This document shows, in pieces, positions 26,488 through 34,726 of a DNA stretch of 64,000 bases. A program made the translations under genes and the position numbers. The notes beneath the pieces are model-generated. The model worked only from the letters and a program-made list of their open reading frames with translations. It ran no database searches and was not told the DNA's origin. How positions within the stretch are numbered: position 1 is the stretch's first letter; each line of letters starts with the position of its first letter. The DNA comes from Flavobacterium shii (GTDB lineage Bacteria > Bacteroidota > Bacteroidia > Flavobacteriales > Flavobacteriaceae), in contig NZ_JAOZEW010000018.1 of the NCBI RefSeq assembly GCF_025847235.1, forward strand, positions 1 to 64,000, read 5' to 3'.

Positions 26488-28395
26488 TTAATTCTTAGTT
26501 AATATAATTTTGGCATTATCACTTTTATTGACCTTCTCCATAAAAAGTCGATACTCATCATATTCCGTATTAGAATATCTCCCTTTATTTATAGATATAG
26601 ATCGTTTATATAATAATTTATTATTTTCCTTTTTTATAATTTCAATTTTATATTCACCATATTTTCCTTTTAAAGCAACAACCGCAGGTAAATACTCAAT
26701 TGTAAAGCCAGTTGGCAAATTAATTTCTATTTCATCTTCATCAATATACCCTCTTTGAATTTGAAATGGATTTTTTCTATTTCTAATTCTTTTTACATTT
26801 CCTGTATATTTATTAAAAGCATCTACCACAAACATCATTTTATTTGTAGAAATACTACCATAATTAACTGCGTTTATTTGAACATCCTCAGTAAACGTAA
26901 TGTTTTCCTTATCATTTAAAAAAACTGCTTTGCTTATTTTTAAATTATTAATATTATCCCAATAACTTTTATAGTACGCTTCTTTATCAGTAGGCTGCAT
27001 TTTTTCAACAGTCGTTTTTTTATTGTATTGAGATCCCTGAGAAACAATTGTTATAAATCCTGATAAGTTCCCCTCTTCAGACAATGAATAATTACCCTTA
27101 CTTATTTGAGTATTATTTTTATCTTCATAAATAGTAGTCCTAACAATTTCTCCTCCCTCGGGCTTAATTATTAAAACATTCCTATCATCTGTAAAAGTTC
27201 CTTGATATCCAAAAGGATCATCTTGACTCGTACATTCAAGCCAGATATATTTATCCTTGTTGGGAATTGACAATATCATATGATTCCCTTGCATAGAAAC
27301 AAACTCAGAGTCTATATCCATTTTATATGAATTCCCATATAAAATTGCATTATAGGAAGGAACACCGACTATCTCTAAAAGTGCTTTGGTATAATTAGTC
27401 AATGCTTTACAATCTCCATAACCCAGTCGGTCTACATCATTTGCAAGCATTGGTTTCCAGCCTCCAATACCTATAGCAATATTTACATATCTTGATTTCT
27501 TTTGCACATAGTCGTAAACTATTTTTGCTTTTTTTACAGGATCTTTTTCAGCTCCGACAAGTGTTTTAATTTTTGTTTTAGTCTCATCAGATAAATCAGT
27601 TGTACCTAATAAAATAGTATTAGCGTACCATTTCCCAAAAGCTTCCCACGTTGTAGCTGTTCCATCTACTCCTTCCAAATGAAAACTCTCCAATCCCATC
27701 ATTACGCTTGGAAAAATGTCTTTAAATGCAGGGCTATAATCTTCTGGTTTTTGTGCTAAAATATTAGTTGCAACGTAAGAAAGCAGAGTTGCAGAATCTG
27801 TCACTTTCTTTATATTGAAACCCGAAAAATGTAATTCTTTTTTTTTAAATCCTAAATTATTAGGATAGGCAACATTCAAAATGCTCTTTTCAATACTTGT
27901 ATTATAATTATCCAAAGGCATCCATTTTCGAATAAAAGCGGTAGTCGAAGTACTAACTTCACTTTCATATACTATTGTGAAAGGGTAATCAATTGGTGTA
28001 TAATCCAGATATAGATATCGACTTTCGGAAAAAAATGTACCTCCACCAACAACACTTTGATCTCTAAAATCTTTGCGCTTTATTTTCTTTATTTCTTTCC
28101 CTTGCAAATCATAAACGACAGCTTCAATACTCTTTACAGTAGTAGACTTGTCATAGTATTCAACAGCATCAATTGCATTTAAACCCTTTTCATTAAATAC
28201 TGTTATAACTCTTTTACTCTTTGTTGTCATACTTCGTTGAGAAGCAATGACGATATCAACTTGATTTAAACGAACAACAGCGTCCGCATTTTCTTTAAGA
28301 CTATCCGAGATATTTACAGCCGTATATTCACTTTTTTGAGCAAAAATGGTAAGTGAAAATAAGAGAAAAAACAATGAGCAAAAGATCAACTTCAT
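26488..28395 (-). CDS. DUF3857 / transglutaminase-like protein with intact cysteine
   Basis: The 635-residue protein has a signal peptide (about 1-19, FSLTIFAQ), an N-terminal DUF3857 domain and a transglutaminase-like domain. That domain carries the nucleophile in LGYGDCKALTNYTKALLEIVG, a likely catalytic His in QGNHMILSIP and an Asp-rich WLECTSQDD segment. Transglutaminase-fold proteins of this sort are often cysteine proteases or amidases; the substrate is unknown. It is first in an operon with its paralogue (24461) and the MazG-like gene. An exact TACATTTG -7 element lies at 28413-28420 on the minus strand. Confidence 0.87.
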   Translation of the reverse strand: MKLIFCSLFFLLFSLTIFAQKSEYTAVNISDSLKENADAVVRLNQVDIVIASQRSMTTKSKRVITVFNEKGLNAIDAVEYYDKSTTVKSIEAVVYDLQGKEIKKIKRKDFRDQSVVGGGTFFSESRYLYLDYTPIDYPFTIVYESEVSTSTTAFIRKWMPLDNYNTSIEKSILNVAYPNNLGFKKKELHFSGFNIKKVTDSATLLSYVATNILAQKPEDYSPAFKDIFPSVMMGLESFHLEGVDGTATTWEAFGKWYANTILLGTTDLSDETKTKIKTLVGAEKDPVKKAKIVYDYVQKKSRYVNIAIGIGGWKPMLANDVDRLGYGDCKALTNYTKALLEIVGVPSYNAILYGNSYKMDIDSEFVSMQGNHMILSIPNKDKYIWLECTSQDDPFGYQGTFTDDRNVLIIKPEGGEIVRTTIYEDKNNTQISKGNYSLSEEGNLSGFITIVSQGSQYNKKTTVEKMQPTDKEAYYKSYWDNINNLKISKAVFLNDKENITFTEDVQINAVNYGSISTNKMMFVVDAFNKYTGNVKRIRNRKNPFQIQRGYIDEDEIEINLPTGFTIEYLPAVVALKGKYGEYKIEIIKKENNKLLYKRSISINKGRYSNTEYDEYRLFMEKVNKSDNAKIILTKN

Positions 28396-28471
28396 TTAGT
28401 AGGTAATTTCGCCAAATGTATATTATTTTTAGAAATAATATACATTTGTTTGCAATTTTTACTCCCTATTT

Positions 28472-28924
28472 TTACTCTCTATTTTTACTGTCCATAATTA
28501 TTGTTACTGGGCCATCATTTAGCAAACTAACCTTCATATCCGCACCAAAGATTCCAGTTTGAATTTTATTTCCAAATTCTCTTTCCAAAGTAGCAATAAA
28601 TTTTTCATAAAGTGGAATTGCAATATCTGGCTTTGAAGCTTTTATGTATGAAGGGCGATTCCCTTTTTTGGTTCCGGCATGAAGTGTAAACTGGCTTACG
28701 GCAATGATTTCACCATTAACATCCTGAACAGAATAGTTCATGACATCATTTTCATCATTAAAAATTCGGATTTTGATTATTTTTCCAACCAGCCAATCAA
28801 TATCTTCCTGTGTATCGGCGTCTTCAATCCCTACCAAAACAAGCAATCCTTTTTGAATATCGGCTACCATATTACTATCAACCACTACAGAAGCAGAAGA
28901 AACTCTTTGAACAACAACTCTCAA
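28472..28924 (-). CDS. dtd: D-aminoacyl-tRNA deacylase
   Basis: Dtd hydrolyses D-amino acids (and glycine from tRNA-Ala) that were mis-attached to tRNA. The 150-residue sequence is full length, starting MRVVVQRVSSASVVV, with the active-site motifs SQFTLHAGTKKGNRPSY and the cross-subunit Gly-cisPro motif in NDGPVTIIMDSK. It lies downstream of rsgA on the same strand across a 110-nt gap. Confidence 0.97.
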   Translation of the reverse strand: MRVVVQRVSSASVVVDSNMVADIQKGLLVLVGIEDADTQEDIDWLVGKIIKIRIFNDENDVMNYSVQDVNGEIIAVSQFTLHAGTKKGNRPSYIKASKPDIAIPLYEKFIATLEREFGNKIQTGIFGADMKVSLLNDGPVTIIMDSKNRE

Positions 28925-29034
28925 GATAATTGTGGATTATAAGTTATAAATGTGAATTCATTTCACGGAAATATTATATTAGCAATAATGATTACATTAC
29001 GTTCTCTGCAATAATTAACCACTCACAATAATAA

Positions 29035-30012
29035 TTACTTTCTAGTCTCATCACTCGCAGCACGATCATCATTATGAATATCTGTGCGGTAATGTTCATC
29101 CTCACCCTCTAGGATTTTAAGGTAACTGTTATAGCGTGACCAAGCAATTTCGTCTCTTTCCAAAGCCGCTTTTATGGCACAATGTGGTTCGTCTTTATGT
29201 AAACAGTTGTTAAATTTACACTGATCTTTTAGTTTAAAAAACTCAGGAAAATATCCACTAACTTCTTCTTTTTCCATATCGACAATACCAAAACCTTTAA
29301 TTCCAGGTGTATCGATAATACGAGCTCCAAAAGACAAATCATACATTTCTGCAAATGTTGTCGTATGCTGACCTTGTTTACTCGCTGTCGAAATCATTTT
29401 GGTTTTAAGATGTAAGCTAGGTTCCATCGCATTTACAAGAGTCGATTTCCCAACCCCAGAATGTCCCGAGAACATCGTTACTTTACCAATCATCATTCCT
29501 TTTAACTCCTCAACACCTTTTCCTTCTGTCGACGAAACACGTAGGCATTTGTATCCTATTTGCTCATATACATGCTGCATATACAATTGCTCATCAAGTG
29601 TATCATCATCAAACGTGTCGATTTTATTAAAAATCAATATCGTTTCAATACCATAAGCCTCAGCTGTAACCAAGAAACGGTCAATAAAATTAAATGTTGT
29701 TGGGGGATTATTGATTGTTACTAATAAAAAAACACAATCAATATTGGACGCAATAATATGCATCTGATGTGATAAATTTACTGATTTACGAACGATATAA
29801 TTCTTCCTTTCGTGAATATTATGAATCGTTCCCGTTACAGTATCGGAACTTTCTTCGAGTTCATAATCCACAACATCACCTACAGCTATAGGATTTGTAC
29901 TTTTAATACCTTTAATCCTAAACTTCCCTTTCATTCTACACTCGATAAAATCTCCTTTTTCAGATTTTACGGTGTACCAACTTCCTGTAGATTTGTAAAC
30001 GGTTCCTGTCAT
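29035..30012 (-). CDS. rsgA: Ribosome small-subunit-dependent GTPase A
   Basis: RsgA (YjeQ) checks late 30S maturation. The 325-residue protein has an N-terminal OB fold (TGTVYKSTGSWYTVKS) and a circularly permuted GTPase domain in which G4 (FNKID, about 128) precedes G1 (GHSGVGKSTLVNAM) and G3 (IDTPGIKGFG). The C-terminal zinc site is CKFNNCLHKDEPHC. A -7 element ends only 4 nt before its ATG, so the transcript may be nearly leaderless. Confidence 0.97.
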   Translation of the reverse strand: MTGTVYKSTGSWYTVKSEKGDFIECRMKGKFRIKGIKSTNPIAVGDVVDYELEESSDTVTGTIHNIHERKNYIVRKSVNLSHQMHIIASNIDCVFLLVTINNPPTTFNFIDRFLVTAEAYGIETILIFNKIDTFDDDTLDEQLYMQHVYEQIGYKCLRVSSTEGKGVEELKGMMIGKVTMFSGHSGVGKSTLVNAMEPSLHLKTKMISTASKQGQHTTTFAEMYDLSFGARIIDTPGIKGFGIVDMEKEEVSGYFPEFFKLKDQCKFNNCLHKDEPHCAIKAALERDEIAWSRYNSYLKILEGEDEHYRTDIHNDDRAASDETRK

Positions 30013-30016
30013 GCTG

Positions 30017-30024
30017 CAAAGATA
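30017..30024 (-). promoter_or_regulatory. -7 element abutting the rsgA start codon
   Basis: The minus strand reads TATCTTTG, an exact TAnnTTTG match. Only 4 nt separate it from the ATG (30010-30012), so transcription starting at the usual distance would begin at or next to the start codon. Confidence 0.5.
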
Positions 30025-30086
30025 AAATTTTGTTTCAGCTTTAAAGTTTAAAGTTCAAAGTTTTTGACATTCAGCATAAATTAAAA

Positions 30087-30120
30087 AATCTCCACCACTT
30101 CCTTAAAAACGGTGGAGATT
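30087..30120 (-). terminator. Terminator of the Phe/Tyr biosynthesis operon
   Basis: On the minus strand the hairpin AATCTCCACC / GGTGGAGATT with a 14-nt loop is followed by a T run. It separates the aroG/aroQ-like gene from rsgA. Confidence 0.8.
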
Positions 30121-30138
30121 CTATTTTTGAGAATTATT

Positions 30139-30215
30139 AACCATATAAGTAATATAAGAACATTTAAATTTAATACTTACAAACCTTTATATGACCTTAT
30201 ATTACTTATATGTTT
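30139..30215. repeat. Dispersed palindrome, family 2, copy B
   Basis: The arms at 30139-30158 and 30196-30215 (CCATATAAGTAATATAAG and its complement) match at 19 of 20 positions. It lies just downstream of the DAHP synthase gene and is the best-paired of the three copies with arms of this sequence. Confidence 0.8.
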
Positions 30216-30222
30216 AAAAAAA

Positions 30223-31305
30223 TTATGTGTTAAGAATTTTCTCTTGGTGACCAATACTTTCCTGGTGAATAGCTTTGAACATTTTAAGTACAAATTCTTC
30301 CGACAATCCTTTTTTCTCTCCTTCAAGAATCATTTTTCCAAGAATTTCATTCCAACGGTTGTTTTGAAGAATAGCAACGTTTGCGTCTTTTTTCACCTGA
30401 CCAATTTCGTCAGCAACCTTCATACGTTTTCCTAATAAGTCTAATAAATTAGCATCAAGAACGTCGATATTAGCTCTTAATTTAGACATTTTTTGGCTGA
30501 ATTCATCCGTTTTATCATCTGTCTTTCTTACTTTCAGGTCTTTGAAAATTTGTTTCAAAGCATCTGGAGTAACTTGTTGTGCAGCATCACTCCAAGCATT
30601 ATCAGGATCTGTATGAGTTTCGATAATCATACCATCGTAATTTAAGTCCAAAGCCTCTTGCGTTACTTCAAGAATCATTTTACGATCACCAGTAATATGA
30701 GATGGGTCAATGATTAAAGGTAAATCAGGGAATTTATTTTGTAGTTCGATAGCAATTTGCCATTCTGGAATGTTTCTGTATTTTGTTTTTTCGTAAGTCG
30801 AAAATCCTCTGTGTATTACACCTAGTTTTTCGATTCCCGCCATATGTAAACGTTCAACACCACCTAACCACAAAGATAAATCTGGGTTAACAGGATTTTT
30901 AATCAAAACGATTTTATCTGTTCCTTTTAGCGTATCAGCAATTTCCTGAACCGCAAATGGGTTTGCAGTAGTACGAGCACCAATCCATAAAACATCAATA
31001 TCATGCTCCAAAGCCAGTTTACAATGAGCAGCAGTCGCAACTTCTGTTCCCATTAACAAACCAGTTTCTTTTTTAGCTTTTTGTAACCATTTCAAACCAA
31101 TTTCTCCTACACCTTCAAATCCTCCCGGACGCGTTCTTGGTTTCCAGATTCCAGCTCTGAATATACTTACATCAGAATCTTTCAATTCATGAGCTATTTT
31201 CAATACTTGTTCTTCAGTTTCAGCACTACAAGGTCCTGCAATTACAAGGGGATGAGTTAAATTGAAGTCATTTAACCAATTTCTCATTTCTTTCTTGTTT
31301 TCCAT
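30223..31305 (-). CDS. Bifunctional DAHP synthase / chorismate mutase
   Basis: The 360-residue fusion combines two steps of aromatic synthesis. Residues about 1-255 form a type I-beta (KDO8P-like) 3-deoxy-7-phosphoheptulonate synthase with PLVIAGPCSAET, FRAGIWKPRTRPGGFEG, WIGARTTANPFAVQEIA, KNPVNPD and DPSHITGDR. Residues about 265-355 are an AroQ-type chorismate mutase helix bundle (KLRANIDVLDANLLDLLGKRMKVADEIGQVKK). Fusions of this order are common in Bacteroidetes and link pathway entry to prephenate synthesis. It is the last gene of the attenuator-controlled operon, 8 nt after tyrA. Confidence 0.95.
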   Translation of the reverse strand: MENKKEMRNWLNDFNLTHPLVIAGPCSAETEEQVLKIAHELKDSDVSIFRAGIWKPRTRPGGFEGVGEIGLKWLQKAKKETGLLMGTEVATAAHCKLALEHDIDVLWIGARTTANPFAVQEIADTLKGTDKIVLIKNPVNPDLSLWLGGVERLHMAGIEKLGVIHRGFSTYEKTKYRNIPEWQIAIELQNKFPDLPLIIDPSHITGDRKMILEVTQEALDLNYDGMIIETHTDPDNAWSDAAQQVTPDALKQIFKDLKVRKTDDKTDEFSQKMSKLRANIDVLDANLLDLLGKRMKVADEIGQVKKDANVAILQNNRWNEILGKMILEGEKKGLSEEFVLKMFKAIHQESIGHQEKILNT

Positions 31306-31313
31306 TTTTTAAA

Positions 31314-32171
31314 TTATTTTTTTATTGTTATTCCGTTTAAGATTTCTTTTATTTTATTCACACTTTCCATTTCCTCATAAATGGCATTATAATCATCCGC
31401 AACCAGCAAATCTTTAAACTGGGTAAGATTTGATATATATTCTTCCAGAGTTTCAATTACCTGTTTTTTATTCTGTTTAAAAATCGGAGTCCACATTGCG
31501 GGAGAACTTTTTGCCAAACGAACGGTGCTTTCAAAACCACTTCCCGCCATGTCAAAAATATCCTGTTCGTCTTTCTCCTTATTTATAACCGTTTTCCCAA
31601 GCATAAAGGAACTTATGTGTGACAAATGTGATACATAAGCAATATGTTTATCATGCGAAATCGGATCCATATATCTTATGCGCATTCCGATTGCTGTAAA
31701 AAGTTGCAAAGCCTTTTCCTGCAATTTAAAAGTGGTTTTTTCTACCTCACAAATAATATTCGTTTTCCCTTTAAAAAGTCCTTTTATCGCCGCCGAAGGT
31801 CCCGAGAATTCCGTTCCCGCAATGGGATGCGTTGCAATAAAATTTCTTCTTCTCGGATGATTGGCAACCGCTTCGCAAATTGGCTTTTTAGTAGAACCTA
31901 CTTCAAAAACTATTGTACTTTCACCAATCACATCCAATACTTTAGGCAAAACAGTAAGCGCAACATCTACAGGAACCGAAACAATCACAAAATCGGCAGT
32001 TACCAAATCATCAAAAGTCGAGGCTTTATCAACAACTCCCAACGCAATTGCTTCTTCCAAATGTGCTTCGTTATTATCAATTCCATAAATAGTAGCATCC
32101 GGATATATTTCTTTGATATCTAAAACCATTGAACCCCCTATTAACCCTATTCCTATTACGTGTATGTTCAT
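31314..32171 (-). CDS. tyrA: Prephenate dehydrogenase
   Basis: TyrA oxidises prephenate to 4-hydroxyphenylpyruvate for tyrosine. The 285-residue protein has the NAD(P)-binding GIGLIGGSMVLDI motif, VGSTKKPICEAV, the substrate-binding THPIAGTEFSGP and the helical half with HDKHIAYVSHLSHISSFMLG. There is no separate ACT domain, so feedback inhibition by tyrosine may act elsewhere in the operon. A 194-nt gap filled with repeats separates it from the aminotransferase. Confidence 0.95.
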   Translation of the reverse strand: MNIHVIGIGLIGGSMVLDIKEIYPDATIYGIDNNEAHLEEAIALGVVDKASTFDDLVTADFVIVSVPVDVALTVLPKVLDVIGESTIVFEVGSTKKPICEAVANHPRRRNFIATHPIAGTEFSGPSAAIKGLFKGKTNIICEVEKTTFKLQEKALQLFTAIGMRIRYMDPISHDKHIAYVSHLSHISSFMLGKTVINKEKDEQDIFDMAGSGFESTVRLAKSSPAMWTPIFKQNKKQVIETLEEYISNLTQFKDLLVADDYNAIYEEMESVNKIKEILNGITIKK

Positions 32172-32186
32172 TTTTAATTTTTATTT

Positions 32187-32263
32187 GAAGCTAATCCTGC
32201 TGTCCGCTGTATCTTTTTCTTTCTAAAGAAGCAAGAAAAAGGATGCCGCTTCCATCAGGGCTA
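32187..32263 (-). repeat. Dispersed intergenic repeat, family 1, copy R3
   Basis: On the minus strand it reads TAGCCCTGATGGAAGCGGC, then ATCCTTTTTCTT, a loop, AAAGAAAAAGATACAGCG and AGCAGGATTAGCTTC. The ends and layout match R1 and R2 while the stem sequence differs. It sits inside the Phe/Tyr operon, between tyrA and the aminotransferase gene. Confidence 0.65.
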
Positions 32264-32288
32264 AACTTTTCGTTTTTTCAAGATCTTC

Positions 32289-32363
32289 GTCATTGCGAGG
32301 AACGAAGCAAATCACACTAACAATTGACTCAGCAGCTGAGATTGCTTAGTTCCTCGCAATGAC
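32289..32363. repeat. Dispersed palindrome, family 3 (GTCATTGCGAGGAACGAAG), first copy
   Basis: The left arm GTCATTGCGAGGAACGAAGC (from 32289) and right arm GCTTAGTTCCTCGCAATGAC (to 32363) are nearly perfect complements around a short unique loop. A diverged copy lies at 38101-38231. It sits immediately after the aminotransferase gene, whose stop is at 32366. Confidence 0.75.
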
Positions 32364-32365
32364 AT

Positions 32366-33511
32366 TTAAAACCTCTCTATTGCCTCTTGTATTTTTTCTT
32401 CTTTTACACAAAGTGCAAACCTGATGTATCCTTCGCCATTACTTCCAAAAATAGTTCCTGGTGTAATAAAAATATGTTTCTCATATAATATCTGGTCGAT
32501 GAACTTTTCTGCCGATGCGATACCTTCCGGTAATTTTGCCCAAACAAATAATCCAACTCCCTCAGCATATACTTTACAACCTAGTTTTTCGGCTAGCTTA
32601 TTAGTAAGTTCACGACGGCGTCTGTAAATTACATTTTGCTCCTCAAACCATGATTTATCACAATTTAATGCGGCAACAGCACCTTTTTGTATTCCGTAGA
32701 ACATACCGCTGTCCATATTACTTTTTACTTTCAAGACAGCATCTATAATTTCAGCATTTCCCAAAACCATTCCAACTCTCCATCCTGCCATGTTAAAAGT
32801 CTTACTTAATGAATTAAGCTCCAATGCTACATCCTTTGCCCCTTCAACTTGTAATAAACTCATTGGTTTATCATTCAAAACAAAACTATACGGATTATCA
32901 TTAATCAATAAAATGTTATGTTTTTTAGCAAAAGCAACCAGTTTTTCAAATAACTCCAAACTACCTCTCGCTCCCGTTGGCATATGCGGATAACCCAACC
33001 ACATAATCTTTACTTTCGAAAGATCTAATTTTTCTAAAGCTTCAAAATCCGGCTCCCAATTATTATCCTCTTTCAAGTCATAATAAACTGGAACTGCTCC
33101 AACCAAATTTGTAACCGAAGTATACGTTGGATATCCTGGATTCGGAATTAAAACATGATCACCTTCATTTAGAAAAGCCAACGAAATATGCATAATTCCT
33201 TCTTTTGATCCCATTAATGGCAAAATCTCATTAGCTGGATTTAAAGCAACACCATAATTATGCTGATAAAAATCGGCCATTCCTTTTCTCAATTCTGGCA
33301 ACCCTTGATAACTTTGATATTGATGTGCATTTTCATCCTGCATTGCCGAAACTACTGCTTCGACAACCGCTTTCGAAGGTTTTAAATCTGGACTTCCAAT
33401 CCCCATATTGATGATTGGTTTTCCTTCAGATTGTAATTGTCTTACTTCTCTAAGTTTCGAAGAAAAGTAGTATTCCTCTACGACATCTAATCTTTTTGCT
33501 GTTGTAATCAT
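32366..33511 (-). CDS. PLP-dependent class I/II aminotransferase
   Basis: The 381-residue fold-type I enzyme has MGIGSPDLKPS near the N-terminus, YPTYTSVTNLVGAVPVYY, the NDNPYSFVL cofactor contact and the PLP-lysine motif LNSLSKTFNMAGWRVGM. Its place between pheA and tyrA suggests that it transaminates phenylpyruvate and 4-hydroxyphenylpyruvate (or prephenate) as the last step of Phe/Tyr synthesis. Sequence alone fits the LL-DAP/alanine/aspartate aminotransferase-like branch, so the aromatic role rests on context. Confidence 0.9.
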   Translation of the reverse strand: MITTAKRLDVVEEYYFSSKLREVRQLQSEGKPIINMGIGSPDLKPSKAVVEAVVSAMQDENAHQYQSYQGLPELRKGMADFYQHNYGVALNPANEILPLMGSKEGIMHISLAFLNEGDHVLIPNPGYPTYTSVTNLVGAVPVYYDLKEDNNWEPDFEALEKLDLSKVKIMWLGYPHMPTGARGSLELFEKLVAFAKKHNILLINDNPYSFVLNDKPMSLLQVEGAKDVALELNSLSKTFNMAGWRVGMVLGNAEIIDAVLKVKSNMDSGMFYGIQKGAVAALNCDKSWFEEQNVIYRRRRELTNKLAEKLGCKVYAEGVGLFVWAKLPEGIASAEKFIDQILYEKHIFITPGTIFGSNGEGYIRFALCVKEEKIQEAIERF

Positions 33512-33531
33512 GGTTCTATTTTATATTTTCA

Positions 33532-33556
33532 GCTTTCGGCGCTCGGCTTTCGGCTT
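33532..33556. repeat. Short GC-rich direct repeat
   Basis: GCTTTCGG occurs twice, separated by CGCTCG, in an otherwise AT-rich spacer between pheA and the aminotransferase gene. It looks like a remnant of a dispersed low-complexity element. Confidence 0.35.
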
Positions 33557-33571
33557 TATGACTTTTAAACT

Positions 33572-34411
33572 TTAAACCTCATTTAAAGGTTTCGTGTTTT
33601 TATACTCCCCTAAAACTTTAAAATATTCCGCCATAATTGCTATTAACGTTTTGGCTTTTGCATAATCTTCATAATCTTCAAAAGTTACATCTACGAAAAA
33701 CGAATATTTCCAAGGTGTCTCTATTTTTGGCAACGATTGAATTTTTGTTAAATTCAGTTTGCAATCGCTCATTACATTCAAAACTGCTGCCAAACTTCCT
33801 CTTTTATGATTTAGTTCGAATTTAATCGACGCTCTGTTAATCTCTTTTTCAGGCAAAAAAGAATTCTCTTTCTTAATAATCACAAAACGGGTCATATTGT
33901 TTTTGATCGTTTGAATTTCTGGTGCAATAATTTCCAGATCATACATCATCGAAGCCGTTTTACTTGCAATTGCCGCAATTCCTTTTAATTGCTTCTCTTG
34001 GATTCTTCTTGCCGTTTCGGCAGTATCTTTATCCTCTACCAATTTTATATTTGGATATTTTTTTAAGAAATCCATACACTGCAATAATGCCATTGGATGC
34101 GAATGAACCTCTGTAATATCTTCCATTTTCTGACCTTTCAGCGCCATTAAGTTCTGACAGATATTTAAATAATGCTCTCCAATTATGTGCAAATTATTCT
34201 TATCTATCAACGCATAATTGGGAATAATTGGTCCCGCAATTGAATTTTCTATAGCCATTACAGCCTGATCCGATTTTCCAGAAAGAACGCTATCAATTAA
34301 TTCTTCAAATGATAAACACTCGTCAATATCCACATTTTCAGAGAAATACTCATTCACTACCTGATGATGAAATGAGCCTTTAATACCTTGTATTGCAATT
34401 TTTGTTGTCAT
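33572..34411 (-). CDS. pheA: Prephenate dehydratase
   Basis: PheA converts prephenate to phenylpyruvate. The 279-residue protein is monofunctional. The catalytic domain has IQGIKGSFHHQVVNEYF, AIENSIAGPIIPNYALI, HSHPMALLQCMDFL and the NNMTRFVII motif. It is followed by a regulatory ACT domain (about 195-270) with FELNHKRGSLAAVLNVMSD, which binds Phe in relatives. The gene begins the Phe/Tyr operon and starts 14 nt after an intrinsic terminator preceded by a Phe-rich leader peptide, so both allosteric and attenuation control are likely. Confidence 0.96.
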   Translation of the reverse strand: MTTKIAIQGIKGSFHHQVVNEYFSENVDIDECLSFEELIDSVLSGKSDQAVMAIENSIAGPIIPNYALIDKNNLHIIGEHYLNICQNLMALKGQKMEDITEVHSHPMALLQCMDFLKKYPNIKLVEDKDTAETARRIQEKQLKGIAAIASKTASMMYDLEIIAPEIQTIKNNMTRFVIIKKENSFLPEKEINRASIKFELNHKRGSLAAVLNVMSDCKLNLTKIQSLPKIETPWKYSFFVDVTFEDYEDYAKAKTLIAIMAEYFKVLGEYKNTKPLNEV

Positions 34412-34417
34412 ATACTC

Positions 34418-34517
34418 AAAAAAAAATCCTGATTTGCATCAGGATTGTATATTAGTTTTATTTGTCTTTTAATTTTCTCAAATAACCATAGCACAATCCT
34501 CACTTCTACTAAAGAAG
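34418..34517 (-). promoter_or_regulatory. Attenuator RNA of the pheA operon
   Basis: Read on the minus strand, three mutually exclusive pairings are visible. The first is a 1:2 hairpin CTTCT / AGAAG (34513-34517 with 34503-34507) whose first arm lies in the last Phe codons of the leader peptide. The second is an antiterminator AGGATTGT (34493-34500) with ACAATCCT (34441-34448). The third is a terminator AATCCTGAT / ATCAGGATT (34438-34446 with 34425-34433) followed by nine U. Antiterminator and terminator share the AATCCT segment. This is the classic layout of translation-coupled attenuation. Pairing is seen in the sequence; function is inferred. Confidence 0.8.
34425..34446 (-). terminator. 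Attenuator terminator hairpin before pheA
   Basis: A perfect 9-bp stem, AATCCTGAT / ATCAGGATT, with loop GCAA is followed by nine T on the minus strand and ends just upstream of the pheA ATG at 34411. Because it lies between promoter and structural gene, it acts before the operon, not after it. Confidence 0.85.
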
Positions 34518-34558
34518 AAATAAAAAGAGTTGCTAAAATAAAAACGGTTGCTTGACAT
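34478..34558 (-). CDS. pheL: Phe/Tyr-rich leader peptide of the pheA operon
   Basis: A 26-codon ORF starts at ATG 34556-34558 and stops with TGA at 34478-34480. It encodes MSSNRFYFSNSFYFFFSR and eight more residues: six Phe and two Tyr in an 11-residue stretch (residues 6-16). Phe codons 14-16 (34511-34519) lie on arm 1 of the 1:2 hairpin, where a stalled ribosome would free arm 2. An A-rich sequence precedes the ATG, as usual in Bacteroidetes. The symbol is by analogy with the enteric pheA leader. The ORF is seen; translation and function are inferred. Confidence 0.8.
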   Translation of the reverse strand: MSSNRFYFSNSFYFFFSRSEDCAMVI

Positions 34559-34587
34559 TTTGTTTGTGTTTTTCAATAAATTCTCTG

Positions 34588-34618
34588 CGAATGTATAAAT
34601 TATTTTTACTGCACCAAA
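34588..34618 (-). promoter_or_regulatory. Promoter of the pheA operon
   Basis: On the minus strand TTTG (34615-34618), a 19-nt spacer and TACATTCG (34588-34595, one mismatch to TAnnTTTG) lie about 30 nt upstream of the leader-peptide ATG. This places the transcription start just before the leader ORF, as an attenuator requires. Confidence 0.6.
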
Positions 34619-34726
34619 AAAAATAATGCATTTTATGAAACAAAAAAGGATTTCTTAACAAATAAGCTCAATTTTGTAAGATATTTAAATAAATCGGCTT
34701 TAAAATGCGATTTAACCAATTGTAAA

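Noticed and set aside
31644..32123. 159-residue plus-strand ORF opposite tyrA
   Set aside because: The product is low-complexity and Ser/Arg/Asn-rich, with no family pattern, while the opposite strand encodes a full prephenate dehydrogenase.
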